Below, piece by piece: positions 26,011-34,573 of a DNA stretch of 64,000 bases. Under the pieces are notes generated by a model. The model worked only from the letters and a program-made list of their open reading frames with translations, was not told the origin of the DNA and did no database searches. The translations under genes and the position numbers were made by a program. The DNA comes from Deltaproteobacteria bacterium HGW-Deltaproteobacteria-15. GTDB taxonomy: Bacteria > Desulfobacterota > DSM-4660 > Desulfatiglandales > HGW-15. Location of the stretch: contig PHBH01000020.1 in assembly GCA_002840535.1 (NCBI GenBank), positions 29,587 through 93,586 of the forward strand. Reading direction: 5' to 3'. Numbering within the stretch: position 1 is the stretch's first letter; every line of letters begins with the position of its first letter.

Positions 26011-26640
26011 TCACTTCCTCCCCGGCGGGCGGACAGTGCCGGGGAAACGATTTCTATCCATCTTTTCTGAAGAGGGCTTTTGCGCTTCCGCTCCCGGCAC
26101 AGCGCCTGAGGGTCTTTGTATCGCCCCTGCCGGCGCATTTTGTCCTTCTGTATTCAGATCGTATGTGATTACCAGTACCTCCTGTTTTCCGTCTGCTTCA
26201 AGAATGACCCTGTCGGGCAGGATTTCCAGGATACGTGCATTCTGGAGCATATCGTTCACGCGGAAGACGTCACCCTCGGGTGCCCTGGCTTCAGAGATGA
26301 CCGCGTAAGAGTCGTTATTCCGTCCCACCACGGTTCCTTTCAGGGAAAAATTCCTCCGGCTCACCGGGATCTCCACGACTTTCGGTTTTTCAACCTGCTC
26401 CATCGTCGGCTTCTGTTTGCTTGTGCCGAAAATATCCTGTGCAATAATGCTCTGGTAATAGGAAGGACCCGAAGAAGAACCCGCCTGCGATGTATTGACA
26501 GGCTGCGGAATCCCCGCCCTGGATGTCAAGGATTCCCTCTGCCTGTCTGCGGACCAGCTCAAGTAAACGCTGTACGCTGTCCAGCCAAGGAGCGCAGTGA
26601 GAACGACATTGATCAGCAGGAGATATCTTCGCAACTTCAT
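26011..26640 (-). CDS. gspC: Type II secretion protein GspC
   Basis: 209 residues: one membrane helix (LLLINVVLTALLGWTAYSVY, about 7-26), a linker, and the homology region (SIIAQDIFG, about 65-73; FSLKGTVVGRNNDSYAVISE, about 98-117; then ILEILPDRVILEADGKQEVL). There is no PDZ or coiled-coil domain after it, only a Pro/Gly-rich tail. Short GspC of this sort is common outside the Gammaproteobacteria. It joins the platform to GspD. It is the first gene of the operon, so the promoter should be in the repeat-rich stretch 26641-26885. Confidence 0.88.
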   Translation of the reverse strand: MKLRRYLLLINVVLTALLGWTAYSVYLSWSADRQRESLTSRAGIPQPVNTSQAGSSSGPSYYQSIIAQDIFGTSKQKPTMEQVEKPKVVEIPVSRRNFSLKGTVVGRNNDSYAVISEARAPEGDVFRVNDMLQNARILEILPDRVILEADGKQEVLVITYDLNTEGQNAPAGAIQRPSGAVPGAEAQKPSSEKMDRNRFPGTVRPPGRK

Positions 26641-26885
26641 GGTGGCTCCGAGTAAAGGAAGAAGGCCTTCTGACAGGATTACAGGATAAACGGGATTAAG
26701 ATTTTTTCTCTTGCAGTAGCCACCCCGTAAATCCTGTTATCGTGTCTCAGGTCTTTTTCTTCATAGAACGCTGGAGGAGGTTTTCCGGGGGATCACAGAG
26801 GCTCGCGGGTGAACAGGATCGGGTTGAAGGGCGGTTCGCAGTGACCATCCTGTAAATCCTGTTATCCTGTCTAATCGTTTTTTCT
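26641..26885. repeat. CAGGAT repeats upstream of the gsp operon
   Basis: CTGACAGGATTACAGGATAA (26670-26689) and CCATCCTGTAAATCCTGTTA (26847-26866) are inverted copies of the CAGGAT family, with a further copy at about 26727-26745. They enclose the presumed promoter of gspC. No gene is seen. Confidence 0.65.
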
Positions 26886-27776
26886 TCACTGATTTGTGGG
26901 TTCTGTGCATTCCAGACACTTTTCTTCGATGATCGAACTCCTTTTGAACTCCTCCTCGATCATCGAGGTGATTCCCTCGAGGCTGCGATCCTTCACGATC
27001 CTGCCATTCACAAAGACCGACGGCACTCCTTTCACCCCGGCCTTCTGCGCATCTTCAAAATCGCGGCCGATCTGTCTCATGGTGTCGGGGTGACGCATGT
27101 CTCGAACGAATTTCTCCTGATTGAGACCAAGGTCCAGGGAAATTTTTCGAATTTTTTCATCATTGAGTTCGTTTCCGTTTTCGAACAGCCGGTCGTGAAA
27201 TGGCCAGAAGGCGCCCTGGTGATCGGCTGCCAATGCTGCGGCCGCGGCCATGGCGCCGAAACGGTGGTTTTTCAGAAGGAAGTTCTTGAAAACAATCTTC
27301 ACCCGATTCGGGTATCTTTCATGGATCTGCCTGAGCACCGGGGCGAGTGCCGCACAATGGGGGCACTGGAACCCGCTAAACTCGGTGATCACAACAGGTG
27401 CGTCGCGCGACCCCTTGAAGGGAGATCCCTCCGAACGAATATCCTTCACAAAGTCCAAAGTGACGACTCTTACGAAATTTTTCTCCGGACTGGTGAGCAG
27501 GATCACATCTTCGCTGGGTCCTACCCTAATCCTGCCGCCAGTCTCACCGATCTCTACCCGACCGGCAAGCTTACCGTCACCTGAATACACGAGGATATCG
27601 CCTTCGCGAGTGAGCGCATAAATCCAGTTGCCATTCATGGAAACCGCAAGATCGACGGGGGGGCTCTTCAGCTGAATTTTCTTTTCACCGGCTATTCTGA
27701 TTTCTGCAGCTGGAATCGGCTGCGCATAGAGCAACAGCGCCAAAACGAAAAGAACAGCACAGATTGCTTTAGTCAT
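26886..27776 (-). CDS. Periplasmic DsbA-like thiol-disulfide protein with N-terminal beta domain
   Basis: 296 residues from the ATG at 27776 (MTKAICAVLFVLALLLYAQP, a signal peptide); an earlier in-frame start at 27938 runs through a palindromic repeat and is rejected. Residues about 30-110 are beta-rich (AVSMNGNWIYALTREGDILV) and look like a piece of a propeller. From about 118 comes a thioredoxin fold with CPHC (Cys138, Cys141), a helical insert and the cis-proline stretch GVPSVFVNG, as in the DsbA/DsbG-like group. A second CxxC (KCLEC) sits five residues before the end. It lies upstream of the gsp operon and may oxidise or repair exported proteins; that link is by place only. Confidence 0.85.
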   Translation of the reverse strand: MTKAICAVLFVLALLLYAQPIPAAEIRIAGEKKIQLKSPPVDLAVSMNGNWIYALTREGDILVYSGDGKLAGRVEIGETGGRIRVGPSEDVILLTSPEKNFVRVVTLDFVKDIRSEGSPFKGSRDAPVVITEFSGFQCPHCAALAPVLRQIHERYPNRVKIVFKNFLLKNHRFGAMAAAAALAADHQGAFWPFHDRLFENGNELNDEKIRKISLDLGLNQEKFVRDMRHPDTMRQIGRDFEDAQKAGVKGVPSVFVNGRIVKDRSLEGITSMIEEEFKRSSIIEEKCLECTEPTNQ

Positions 27777-27826
27777 GCTATTAGGCCTCCGTTTCAAAAT
27801 TGTGCATGGTCCCTGATTCTTATCGC

Positions 27827-27887
27827 CATGTAGGAGCACCTCCGGTCGCGATTCCTTGGAAAGCGAGCAGGAGCCCGCTCCTACATG
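27827..27887. repeat. CATGTAGGAGC...GCTCCTACATG palindromic repeat
   Basis: Eleven-base perfect outer arms (27827-27837 and 27877-27887) with a partly paired interior. Same family as 7111-7190. Confidence 0.75.
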
Positions 27888-27934
27888 TGACAAGGGTTGC
27901 GAACTTGGACGATAAACAGACGAAGCGAAAGTGA

Positions 27935-28627
27935 TCAATTTCTGTCCCTTTGTTGGACCTCTTTACGGGTCGTGTTTTGACTTTCTGCATTTCCCGGCCT
28001 CGATTCGCTCTTAACCGGCCCGCTCTCCGTCACAGCCTGGAAGCAGCGCTTCCGCCCCAACTCGAGCAGAACCTCCACGTTTTGTATGGCCTTTGCCGAA
28101 TAGCCCTTCGACCCCGCATACCCTTCCGGACAATCCCTTGAGCACTGTTCGATGAAATCCAGAAAGACCCTTGCGTTGCGTGCGGTGCTGCATGAGTCGC
28201 CATGTATGGAATAATGCCTGGTCATTCTGAAGGATTCCCGAAGACGTGCAAGGTAGGTTTCGCACAGGCTTTTCTGCTCTTTTCCGGACCAGGCGGTCTG
28301 CACGGGCGTAGAGGTTACTATTTTCTTGTTCTTCTCATCCCTCATCTTGATAATCCACCGACGATCCAAGACTGGCTGCTTCTTCTGTTCATCCAATGCC
28401 TGGGGGCTTACATCGCTTTTTCCAGCTTCGACAGATCCCTTATCTTGCCCCTTTACCGATTTGCCCTCTTCTGACATCCCGCTACCTTTCTTTTCAGTCT
28501 CTTTCGCCTCTTTGATCCCACCTGTATTGGGAAAAAGGTTCTGTTCTGCAAACACGAAGCAACATGGCGGAAAAATCATGAACAGTCCCATCGCGGCGAA
28601 GGCCGATAGTATGGATAGCTTTTTCAT
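27935..28627 (-). CDS. Small secreted protein of unknown function
   Basis: 230 residues. A signal peptide ends near residue 27 (CCFVFA). A charged, low-complexity linker follows (Lys, Glu, Ser, Gly), then a folded-looking part from about residue 85 (DRRWIIKMRDEKNKKIVTST) with five cysteines (SLCETYLARL, HGDSCSTARN, EQCSRDCPEG, KRCFQA). Together with the adjacent DsbA-like gene this suggests a disulfide-bonded periplasmic or outer-membrane-linked protein. I do not recognise the family. It reads in the same direction as the gsp operon and could be an accessory factor, but nothing in the sequence proves it. Confidence 0.6.
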   Translation of the reverse strand: MKKLSILSAFAAMGLFMIFPPCCFVFAEQNLFPNTGGIKEAKETEKKGSGMSEEGKSVKGQDKGSVEAGKSDVSPQALDEQKKQPVLDRRWIIKMRDEKNKKIVTSTPVQTAWSGKEQKSLCETYLARLRESFRMTRHYSIHGDSCSTARNARVFLDFIEQCSRDCPEGYAGSKGYSAKAIQNVEVLLELGRKRCFQAVTESGPVKSESRPGNAESQNTTRKEVQQRDRN

Positions 28628-28681
28628 TTACAACTCCCATCCCAATCTCTGACTTTCGTATCCATTCAGTTGTCTCTGATT

Positions 28682-28718
28682 TCTAATTCTGGGTTCCGGC
28701 TCTCGCCGGAATGACGGA
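28682..28718. repeat. GGGTTCCGGCTCTCGCCGGAATGACGG hairpin
   Basis: TTCCGGC (28693-28699) and GCCGGAA (28704-28710) form a tight hairpin in the gap 28628-28734; the flanks (TCTGGGTT, TGACGG) match the core of the element at 21661-21692. Fragments of the CTCTGATTTCT phrase family lie on both sides. Confidence 0.55.
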
Positions 28719-28734
28719 TTAAGGGCTCGCTCAC

Positions 28735-31700
28735 CTACACCTCCCCTCTGATCTCGCCTTCTTCTTCTGACCTCTGATCTCTGACCTCCGGCCTCTGATT
28801 TTTGAGCTTGTATTCCTTCACTGCGCAATAGAGCACGGGCACCATCAGGCTCGCCAGGATCTCCACCGTCATGCCGCCAAAGGATGGTATGGCCATCGGG
28901 ACCATGATGTCGGAGCCTTTCCCTCCAGAGGAGAAGATAGGTATCAGGGACAGAAGCGTGGTTGCGGTAGTCATCATACAAGGCCGGATACGGCGAAGAG
29001 ACGCCTCCACAACCGTTGCACGAATCTCAGCCACATTTCGGACCTGCCGCCCCCTGAATGTCAATTCCAGATAGGTGGCCATGATCACTCCGTCATCCTC
29101 CGCGATACCGAAAACGGCAAGGAACCCCACCCAAACCGCGACACTCAGATTGACGGGATGGACCTGGAACATATCCCTCATGGAAACGCCGAATACGAAG
29201 AAATCCAGGAACCAGGGTTGCCCGTAGAGCCATAGCATGATGAAACCGCCTGCCCAGGCCACGGGGATCCCCGTGAAAACGAGAGCGCTGGTGACCACGG
29301 ATCTGAATTCCAGGTAGAGAATCATGTAAATGAGAAAGAAGGCCAGTGGCAGAATGACCATCAACCGCTTCTGGCTCCTGAGGTGGCCTTCGTAGGTTCC
29401 AATAAAGCTATACATCATCCCCGGAGGCACCTGGAATTCTCCGTACGCGATCTTCTCTTCCAGGGTCTCCTTGGCCTGCTTGACCACCTCCACCTCTGCA
29501 TGACCGGGCTTTTTGTCAAAAAGCACGTAACCGGTCAGAAAGCTGTTTTCCCCTCTGATACTCATGGGACCGCGCACATAAAGGATTTCGGCAAGCTGCA
29601 TCAGGGGAATCTGTAGACCTTCGGGTGTGGGAACCAGGACCTTTCCTATGGTCTCCAGATCGTCCCTCAATTCCCGCTGGTATCGGACTCGAACGGGATA
29701 ACGCTCTCTCCCTTCCACGGTCGTGCTCACGCGCGTTCCGCCGATAGCGTACTCGATAACCTCCAGAACCTTATCCAGACTGATCCCATACTGTCCGATG
29801 GTCTCGCGATTTACATGGATCTCCAGATACGGCTTGCCGATCACTCGGTCGCCGATGACAGTAGGCGGCGAAATGGAAGGGACCTCTCTGAGTATTCCCT
29901 CAATGTCCAGGCAGACCTTTTGGATGGTTTCCAGGTCCGGCCCGGTCACCCTGATTCCGATACTCGCCCGAATGCCGCTTTGGAGCATGACCATTCTGGC
30001 CGAGATTGGCTGAAGCTTGGGCGCGGAGGTTGTGCCTGGAATCTCTGCAGCACGGGTGATCGCGTTCCAGATATCGTCCGGCTTTTGTATTCCATTCCAT
30101 GGTTTTCTGCCCGGGTTGAGGGCAGGGTCCAGCGGCAGACGCCATAATCTGAAGGGTTTTCCGAGAGGATCCTGAATCAGGCGGCCCTGTTCATCCCGTG
30201 CAAAGCGCCCCTGAACGAGGTAGGGCTTGTTGTCGGGTGCGGATAGAGGATTCCCATCACCATCTCTGAACAGTTCCCATTCCTTGGGAGAAAATTTGAA
30301 CCTGATGGTTTTTCCTTCCCCATCCTGCAGGTACTCATGTCGATAGGTGACGAGGGTCTCAACCATGGATACCGGAGCCGGGTCCATGGCGCTCTGAACA
30401 CGGCCCACCTTCCCCACGACCGCCTCGACCTCAGGGACGGCACGGATGGCTCTGTCCTGCTTCTGGACAATGTCGAGCGCCTCTCCGATGGAGGCATGGG
30501 ACATGGTGCTCGGCATAAACAGAAAGGAACCCTCATCCAATGGCGGCATGAACTCCTCGCCTAGTCCGGGGAATTTCTCGACCAGGTAGTTCACGGGAGC
30601 GGAATTGCGGAGCAGTGCGGGAAGCCTGCCCAGGAGACTGTCGGCGCCCTGCCAGACCATCCACCCCACCAGGATCAGCCCTATGGGAAGAGAGAGGAAG
30701 GCCTTCTTGTGGTCCAGGCACCAGGAGAGGACGCTCTTGTATTTACGCTGATACAGGACATAAACGCTCAGCACCAATCCGATGGTGAGCACCACAAACA
30801 GCGCGTTTCTGAGAAACCCCTTATCAACGCCCAGAGGCATCCAGTCGTATGCAAGAGCCAGGGAGACGCAGAGAGCGACCACACCGCCCGCAAGGGACTT
30901 TGTCCGTCTTCTGGCGGTCTCGGAAATCCTTGGAAGGAGCAGGTTGTAACCGCCGATCAGTGCGACGATAAGACCAAGCTTCCAACTCCACAGGAAGGCC
31001 AGTGCCCCGCCCAAATAGATCATGCCTTCGAACAGGATCCATCCATGGGGCCGCCCCTTGCCCCTGGGTCTGAACAGCAGGTGGACCAGAGGCGGTATCA
31101 GGACCACTGCGGTGACCAGAGAGGCGACCAGGGCGATGGTTTTGGTGAAAGCCAGGGGTTTGAAGAGCTTTCCCTCCGCCGCCTCCATGGTCAGCACCGG
31201 AAGAAAACTGATAATGGTCGTGGCCACCGCCGAGACCACGGCCCTCCCTACTTCCTGACATGCCCGGAATACCACGTGCAGGGGATTGCCTGCCGAGTCA
31301 TTCTTTTGCAGGTGGCGAATGATATTCTCCGCGATGATAATCCCCATGTCCACCATGGTGCCAATGGCTATGCCGATTCCGGACAAGGCGACGATATTGG
31401 CATCCACGCCGGATATTTTCATCAGGATGAAGCATATCAGCACCGACAGGGGCAGAAGGCCGGAGATGAGAATGGAACTCCCGAGATGCCCGAGGAGAAC
31501 GAGCGTTACAATAATGGTGATCACGATCTCTTGAGAAAGCGCCTGCCTCAATGTATCGAGGCTCTCGTGGATGAGCTCGGTGCGGTCGTAGAACGGGACA
31601 ATGTGAACCTGACTGGTCGTGCCGTTCGGGAGCGTTTTGGTCGACAGACCCGGTCCGGTCTCCCGGATCTTTTTTCGGACTTCCTTGATGACCTCCAACG

Positions 31701-32661
31701 GATTCGCCCCATACCGGACGAGCACCACCCCGCCCACGGCCTCCGCCCCTCCTTTATCCAGCGCACCCTCCCTGGCAGCCGGTCCCAGTGAAACATTCGC
31801 GACCTGCTTTACAAAAACAGGCACGGTGCCGTTCAGCCTGATAACGGCGTTCTCCAGGTCTTCCATCCCTTTGATGAACCCAATGCCTCGCACCAGGTAT
31901 TCCACCTTGTTCACTTCAATGGTCTGGGCCCCTACTTCGCGGTTAGCTCCCCGGATTGCGGCCGTCACCTGGTCCAGGGTCACGCCGTTGGCCCTCATGC
32001 GGTCCGGATCCAGGTCCACCTGATACTCCTGCACAAACCCGCCTACCGAAGCCACTTCGCTCACCCCATCGACTCCGAGAAGCGCATAGCGGACATAGTA
32101 ATCCTGGATCGTTCTGAGCTCGTGAAGGTCCCACCCGCCGGTAGGGTTGCCTTCCCGGTCCCTTCCCTCCAGCGTGTACCAGAAGACCTGCCCCAGTGAC
32201 GTTGCATCGGGTCCGAGCGCCGGTTGCACCCCTGCCGGGAATATCACATCGGTGAGGCTGTTCAGTTTCTCGAGAACCCGGGACCTGGCCCAGTAAAAAT
32301 CGATGCCATCGTTGAAGATCACGTACACCGAGGAGAACCCGAACTGGGAGAAACTGCGAATGGCTTTGACGCCGGGCATCCCCAGGAGGACCGTGGTCAA
32401 CGGATAGGTGATCTGGTCTTCTATGTCTTGAGGCGAGCGGCCCTGCCACTGCGTGAAAACAATCTGCTGGCTTTCCCCGATGTCGGGTATCGCATCCATG
32501 GGAACAGGGTTCCTGAGCGGTCCCCCTATTCCCCAGTCAAATGGAGAAACCAGAATCCCCCATGCCATCAGGAACAGGGCCACCATGAAGACAGGGACCT
32601 TGTTGTTCAGGGAGAACCAAATGGCTTTGTCAATCAGTGACTTGGGTTGGATGAAAGACAT
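28735..32661 (-). CDS. cusA: Heavy-metal efflux pump of the RND family, CusA/CzcA type, long form
   Basis: 1308 residues, longer than the usual 1040 or so. The start (WFSLNNKVPVFMVALFLMAW) and the porter and membrane parts are typical. The proton-relay helix contains GTMVDMGIIIAEN, and AWAGGFIMLWLYG and EDDGVIMATYLELTFRGR lie near the end. Extra length comes from an insert after the sixth helix (about 545-650) with several added hydrophobic stretches, and from a charged region in the second porter loop (about 780-860, DGDGNPLSAPDNKPY). The last 20 or so residues (KNQRPEVRDQRSEEEG) are encoded by a dispersed repeat. It exports Cu(I), Ag(I) or similar ions with the adaptor encoded upstream; no outer-membrane channel gene is next to it. 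Confidence 0.9.
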   Translation of the reverse strand: MSFIQPKSLIDKAIWFSLNNKVPVFMVALFLMAWGILVSPFDWGIGGPLRNPVPMDAIPDIGESQQIVFTQWQGRSPQDIEDQITYPLTTVLLGMPGVKAIRSFSQFGFSSVYVIFNDGIDFYWARSRVLEKLNSLTDVIFPAGVQPALGPDATSLGQVFWYTLEGRDREGNPTGGWDLHELRTIQDYYVRYALLGVDGVSEVASVGGFVQEYQVDLDPDRMRANGVTLDQVTAAIRGANREVGAQTIEVNKVEYLVRGIGFIKGMEDLENAVIRLNGTVPVFVKQVANVSLGPAAREGALDKGGAEAVGGVVLVRYGANPLEVIKEVRKKIRETGPGLSTKTLPNGTTSQVHIVPFYDRTELIHESLDTLRQALSQEIVITIIVTLVLLGHLGSSILISGLLPLSVLICFILMKISGVDANIVALSGIGIAIGTMVDMGIIIAENIIRHLQKNDSAGNPLHVVFRACQEVGRAVVSAVATTIISFLPVLTMEAAEGKLFKPLAFTKTIALVASLVTAVVLIPPLVHLLFRPRGKGRPHGWILFEGMIYLGGALAFLWSWKLGLIVALIGGYNLLLPRISETARRRTKSLAGGVVALCVSLALAYDWMPLGVDKGFLRNALFVVLTIGLVLSVYVLYQRKYKSVLSWCLDHKKAFLSLPIGLILVGWMVWQGADSLLGRLPALLRNSAPVNYLVEKFPGLGEEFMPPLDEGSFLFMPSTMSHASIGEALDIVQKQDRAIRAVPEVEAVVGKVGRVQSAMDPAPVSMVETLVTYRHEYLQDGEGKTIRFKFSPKEWELFRDGDGNPLSAPDNKPYLVQGRFARDEQGRLIQDPLGKPFRLWRLPLDPALNPGRKPWNGIQKPDDIWNAITRAAEIPGTTSAPKLQPISARMVMLQSGIRASIGIRVTGPDLETIQKVCLDIEGILREVPSISPPTVIGDRVIGKPYLEIHVNRETIGQYGISLDKVLEVIEYAIGGTRVSTTVEGRERYPVRVRYQRELRDDLETIGKVLVPTPEGLQIPLMQLAEILYVRGPMSIRGENSFLTGYVLFDKKPGHAEVEVVKQAKETLEEKIAYGEFQVPPGMMYSFIGTYEGHLRSQKRLMVILPLAFFLIYMILYLEFRSVVTSALVFTGIPVAWAGGFIMLWLYGQPWFLDFFVFGVSMRDMFQVHPVNLSVAVWVGFLAVFGIAEDDGVIMATYLELTFRGRQVRNVAEIRATVVEASLRRIRPCMMTTATTLLSLIPIFSSGGKGSDIMVPMAIPSFGGMTVEILASLMVPVLYCAVKEYKLKNQRPEVRDQRSEEEGEIRGEV

Positions 32662-32822
32662 AAGAGAACAAGATATTTGACAGGATAACAGGATGAACTG
32701 GATTAGAAATTGATGGGTTTCGCTTCGCTCTACCCATCCTACGCGTCTTATAAAGAGATGAGGCGAGTGTGAGCAGTGATTTGTGTTGACTGCTTACTGC
32801 TCACTGCTTACTGCTTACTTTG
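32662..32822. repeat. Repeat cluster between cusA and its adaptor gene
   Basis: Three families side by side: GACAGGATAACAGGATGAAC (32679-32698), the GATGGGTTTCGC palindrome (32712-32742) and CTGCTTACTGCTCACTGCTT (32791-32810). No gene is seen. Confidence 0.75.
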
Positions 32823-34460
32823 TCATTGCGCGCTGTCGCCGTACATGCCCGGCTTTCGGCGTGTGATGGTTTTTCGCTGCCCTGTTGACATCATCGAGCG
32901 AAAGTTCTCCACCTCCTGTTGACTCTTATCCACCACCATGTGCTGCTCTGCAGGCTTTTGCGCGGGTTCGGATGTCATCAGGTTTTTCATCCGCCTCTCC
33001 TGATAATCCTCGTGCATCAACTCCGACCCGCCGTGGTGATGGTGTGCAATGGCCGAATGGCCGCCTTCTATGTCCAGCATGCTCTTCTTCGCGAGTATCT
33101 GAACGGCGCTGTCGATCTTGAAATTCCCATTCTTCACCACCCGGTCTCCCTCCTCCAGTCCGGAGAGAACAACATAGTGAGACTCTGATTTAGGCCCCAG
33201 CGTCACCTCTCTGCCTTCGAACAGGTTCTCTTCCTCCGGGACGCGCACATACACCACAGCCCTCTTACCGGTAATAAGAGGGGCGGACGAGGGGATGACC
33301 AGGGGAAGCTTGCCATTGAGCTCATCGCCATTGTGCACCTTGCCCTCGTCGCTCAGTTGTGAATGGGCATAGGCCCTCACCAGCATACCCGCCTTGAGTT
33401 TCCCACCCATGTCCGGGCATATTGCACCCACCCGGAAGGTGCGCGTCTTCGAGTTGAAAACCGGGTCGATATAAACGACCTTGCTCGTAAAGCTCTCGCC
33501 GGGATAAGCATCGGTCTCGAAAGTGACCTCCTGGTTCCTTCTGAGCCATGGGTAATCCACCTCATAGGCATCCAACCTGGCCCAGATGTGCCGAGGATCC
33601 CCGATGGTGAAGATAGTGGCTCCCCGATTTACGTATGTTCCCTCGCTTGCATTCAGCTCGATCACCTGCCCGTAGATATACGAATAGAGCGTAGCGACAC
33701 CGGTCGCCTCCCCTTTTGTCATGAGCTCATCGATATCCCTTTTCTGGAGCCCGAGGAGAGAAAATTTGTGACGGATGGCAGATATCTTCCTCAAGGCCGT
33801 CTCTTTCTCCGGGGAGCCATCCAACCGCTTTTCGATTTCTGCCAGATCCTGAATCGGCATATCTCTCGCCGCATGGGGAATCCCTGATTGGAAGGAGTAG
33901 AAGCTGGGAACGAACTTCATGGCTTCGATGAGTTCCTTCTGCGTCTCGAGAAGATCCGTGGAAGAGATATCGAAGAGGGGCTGTCCCCATCTCACGAACA
34001 CCCCCGGCCGTTTCACATATATCCGGTCGATTACTCCGGGCATAAATGTGGCGACGGTGGCGATATGGGCCGGGTCATAGTCTATCTGGCCGAACAACCG
34101 AATCCGGGCTGAGACGGCCTTCCTTTCAACGGCCACTGTCTCGATTTCCGCCAGCTTCGCTGCCTCGGGGCTCAATTTGATCCTGGGCGGTCCTGATTCG
34201 TCCCCCGTTCCCCGGTAAACAGGAACGAGGTCCATTCCACAAATGGGGCATTTCCCCGGCGCTTCCATGGGTGGAATGCATACCATGGGGCAGACGTAAA
34301 TCATTCCCTTCTCGCCCTTCCCATCCTCCTCTGCAGGCAGAAGGATGGCCGAACGGGCAGGCCTTGCCCCGTCCTCGCTGAGCGCAAAGCCCAGAAGGAA
34401 AGCGAAGACGGTTGCAGCCAAAGCAAGGATCACCTTCTTATGAGCTTTCAGCATTTTCAT
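32823..34460 (-). CDS. cusB: RND efflux adaptor, CusB type, with metal-binding N-terminus and Met/His-rich tail
   Basis: 545 residues. Membrane anchor or signal at 9-28. A heavy-metal-binding motif follows: YVCPMVC (Cys57, Cys61), then GKCPICGMDLVPVY (Cys71, Cys74, Met76). The usual form is CPMH; here a Cys replaces the His. The adaptor body has the membrane-fusion motifs GQIDYDPAHIATVATFMPGV and RWGQPLFDISSTDLLETQ, and beta-barrel parts. The tail from about 460 is rich in His and Met (AIAHHHHGGSELMHED; MMSTGQ), a likely second metal site. It gathers periplasmic metal and hands it to the RND pump. A 161-base repeat gap separates it from cusA. Confidence 0.9.
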   Translation of the reverse strand: MKMLKAHKKVILALAATVFAFLLGFALSEDGARPARSAILLPAEEDGKGEKGMIYVCPMVCIPPMEAPGKCPICGMDLVPVYRGTGDESGPPRIKLSPEAAKLAEIETVAVERKAVSARIRLFGQIDYDPAHIATVATFMPGVIDRIYVKRPGVFVRWGQPLFDISSTDLLETQKELIEAMKFVPSFYSFQSGIPHAARDMPIQDLAEIEKRLDGSPEKETALRKISAIRHKFSLLGLQKRDIDELMTKGEATGVATLYSYIYGQVIELNASEGTYVNRGATIFTIGDPRHIWARLDAYEVDYPWLRRNQEVTFETDAYPGESFTSKVVYIDPVFNSKTRTFRVGAICPDMGGKLKAGMLVRAYAHSQLSDEGKVHNGDELNGKLPLVIPSSAPLITGKRAVVYVRVPEEENLFEGREVTLGPKSESHYVVLSGLEEGDRVVKNGNFKIDSAVQILAKKSMLDIEGGHSAIAHHHHGGSELMHEDYQERRMKNLMTSEPAQKPAEQHMVVDKSQQEVENFRSMMSTGQRKTITRRKPGMYGDSAQ

Positions 34461-34573
34461 TCTTCCCTTGATCAGAAATGGGGGAGAGAGGACCGTTCTA
34501 CAATTTCAGGTGTCTGAAACATCTCTTCCATCGGCGAAGCCGCGTTGCATGAAATCCCGACGAAGGAGGGATT

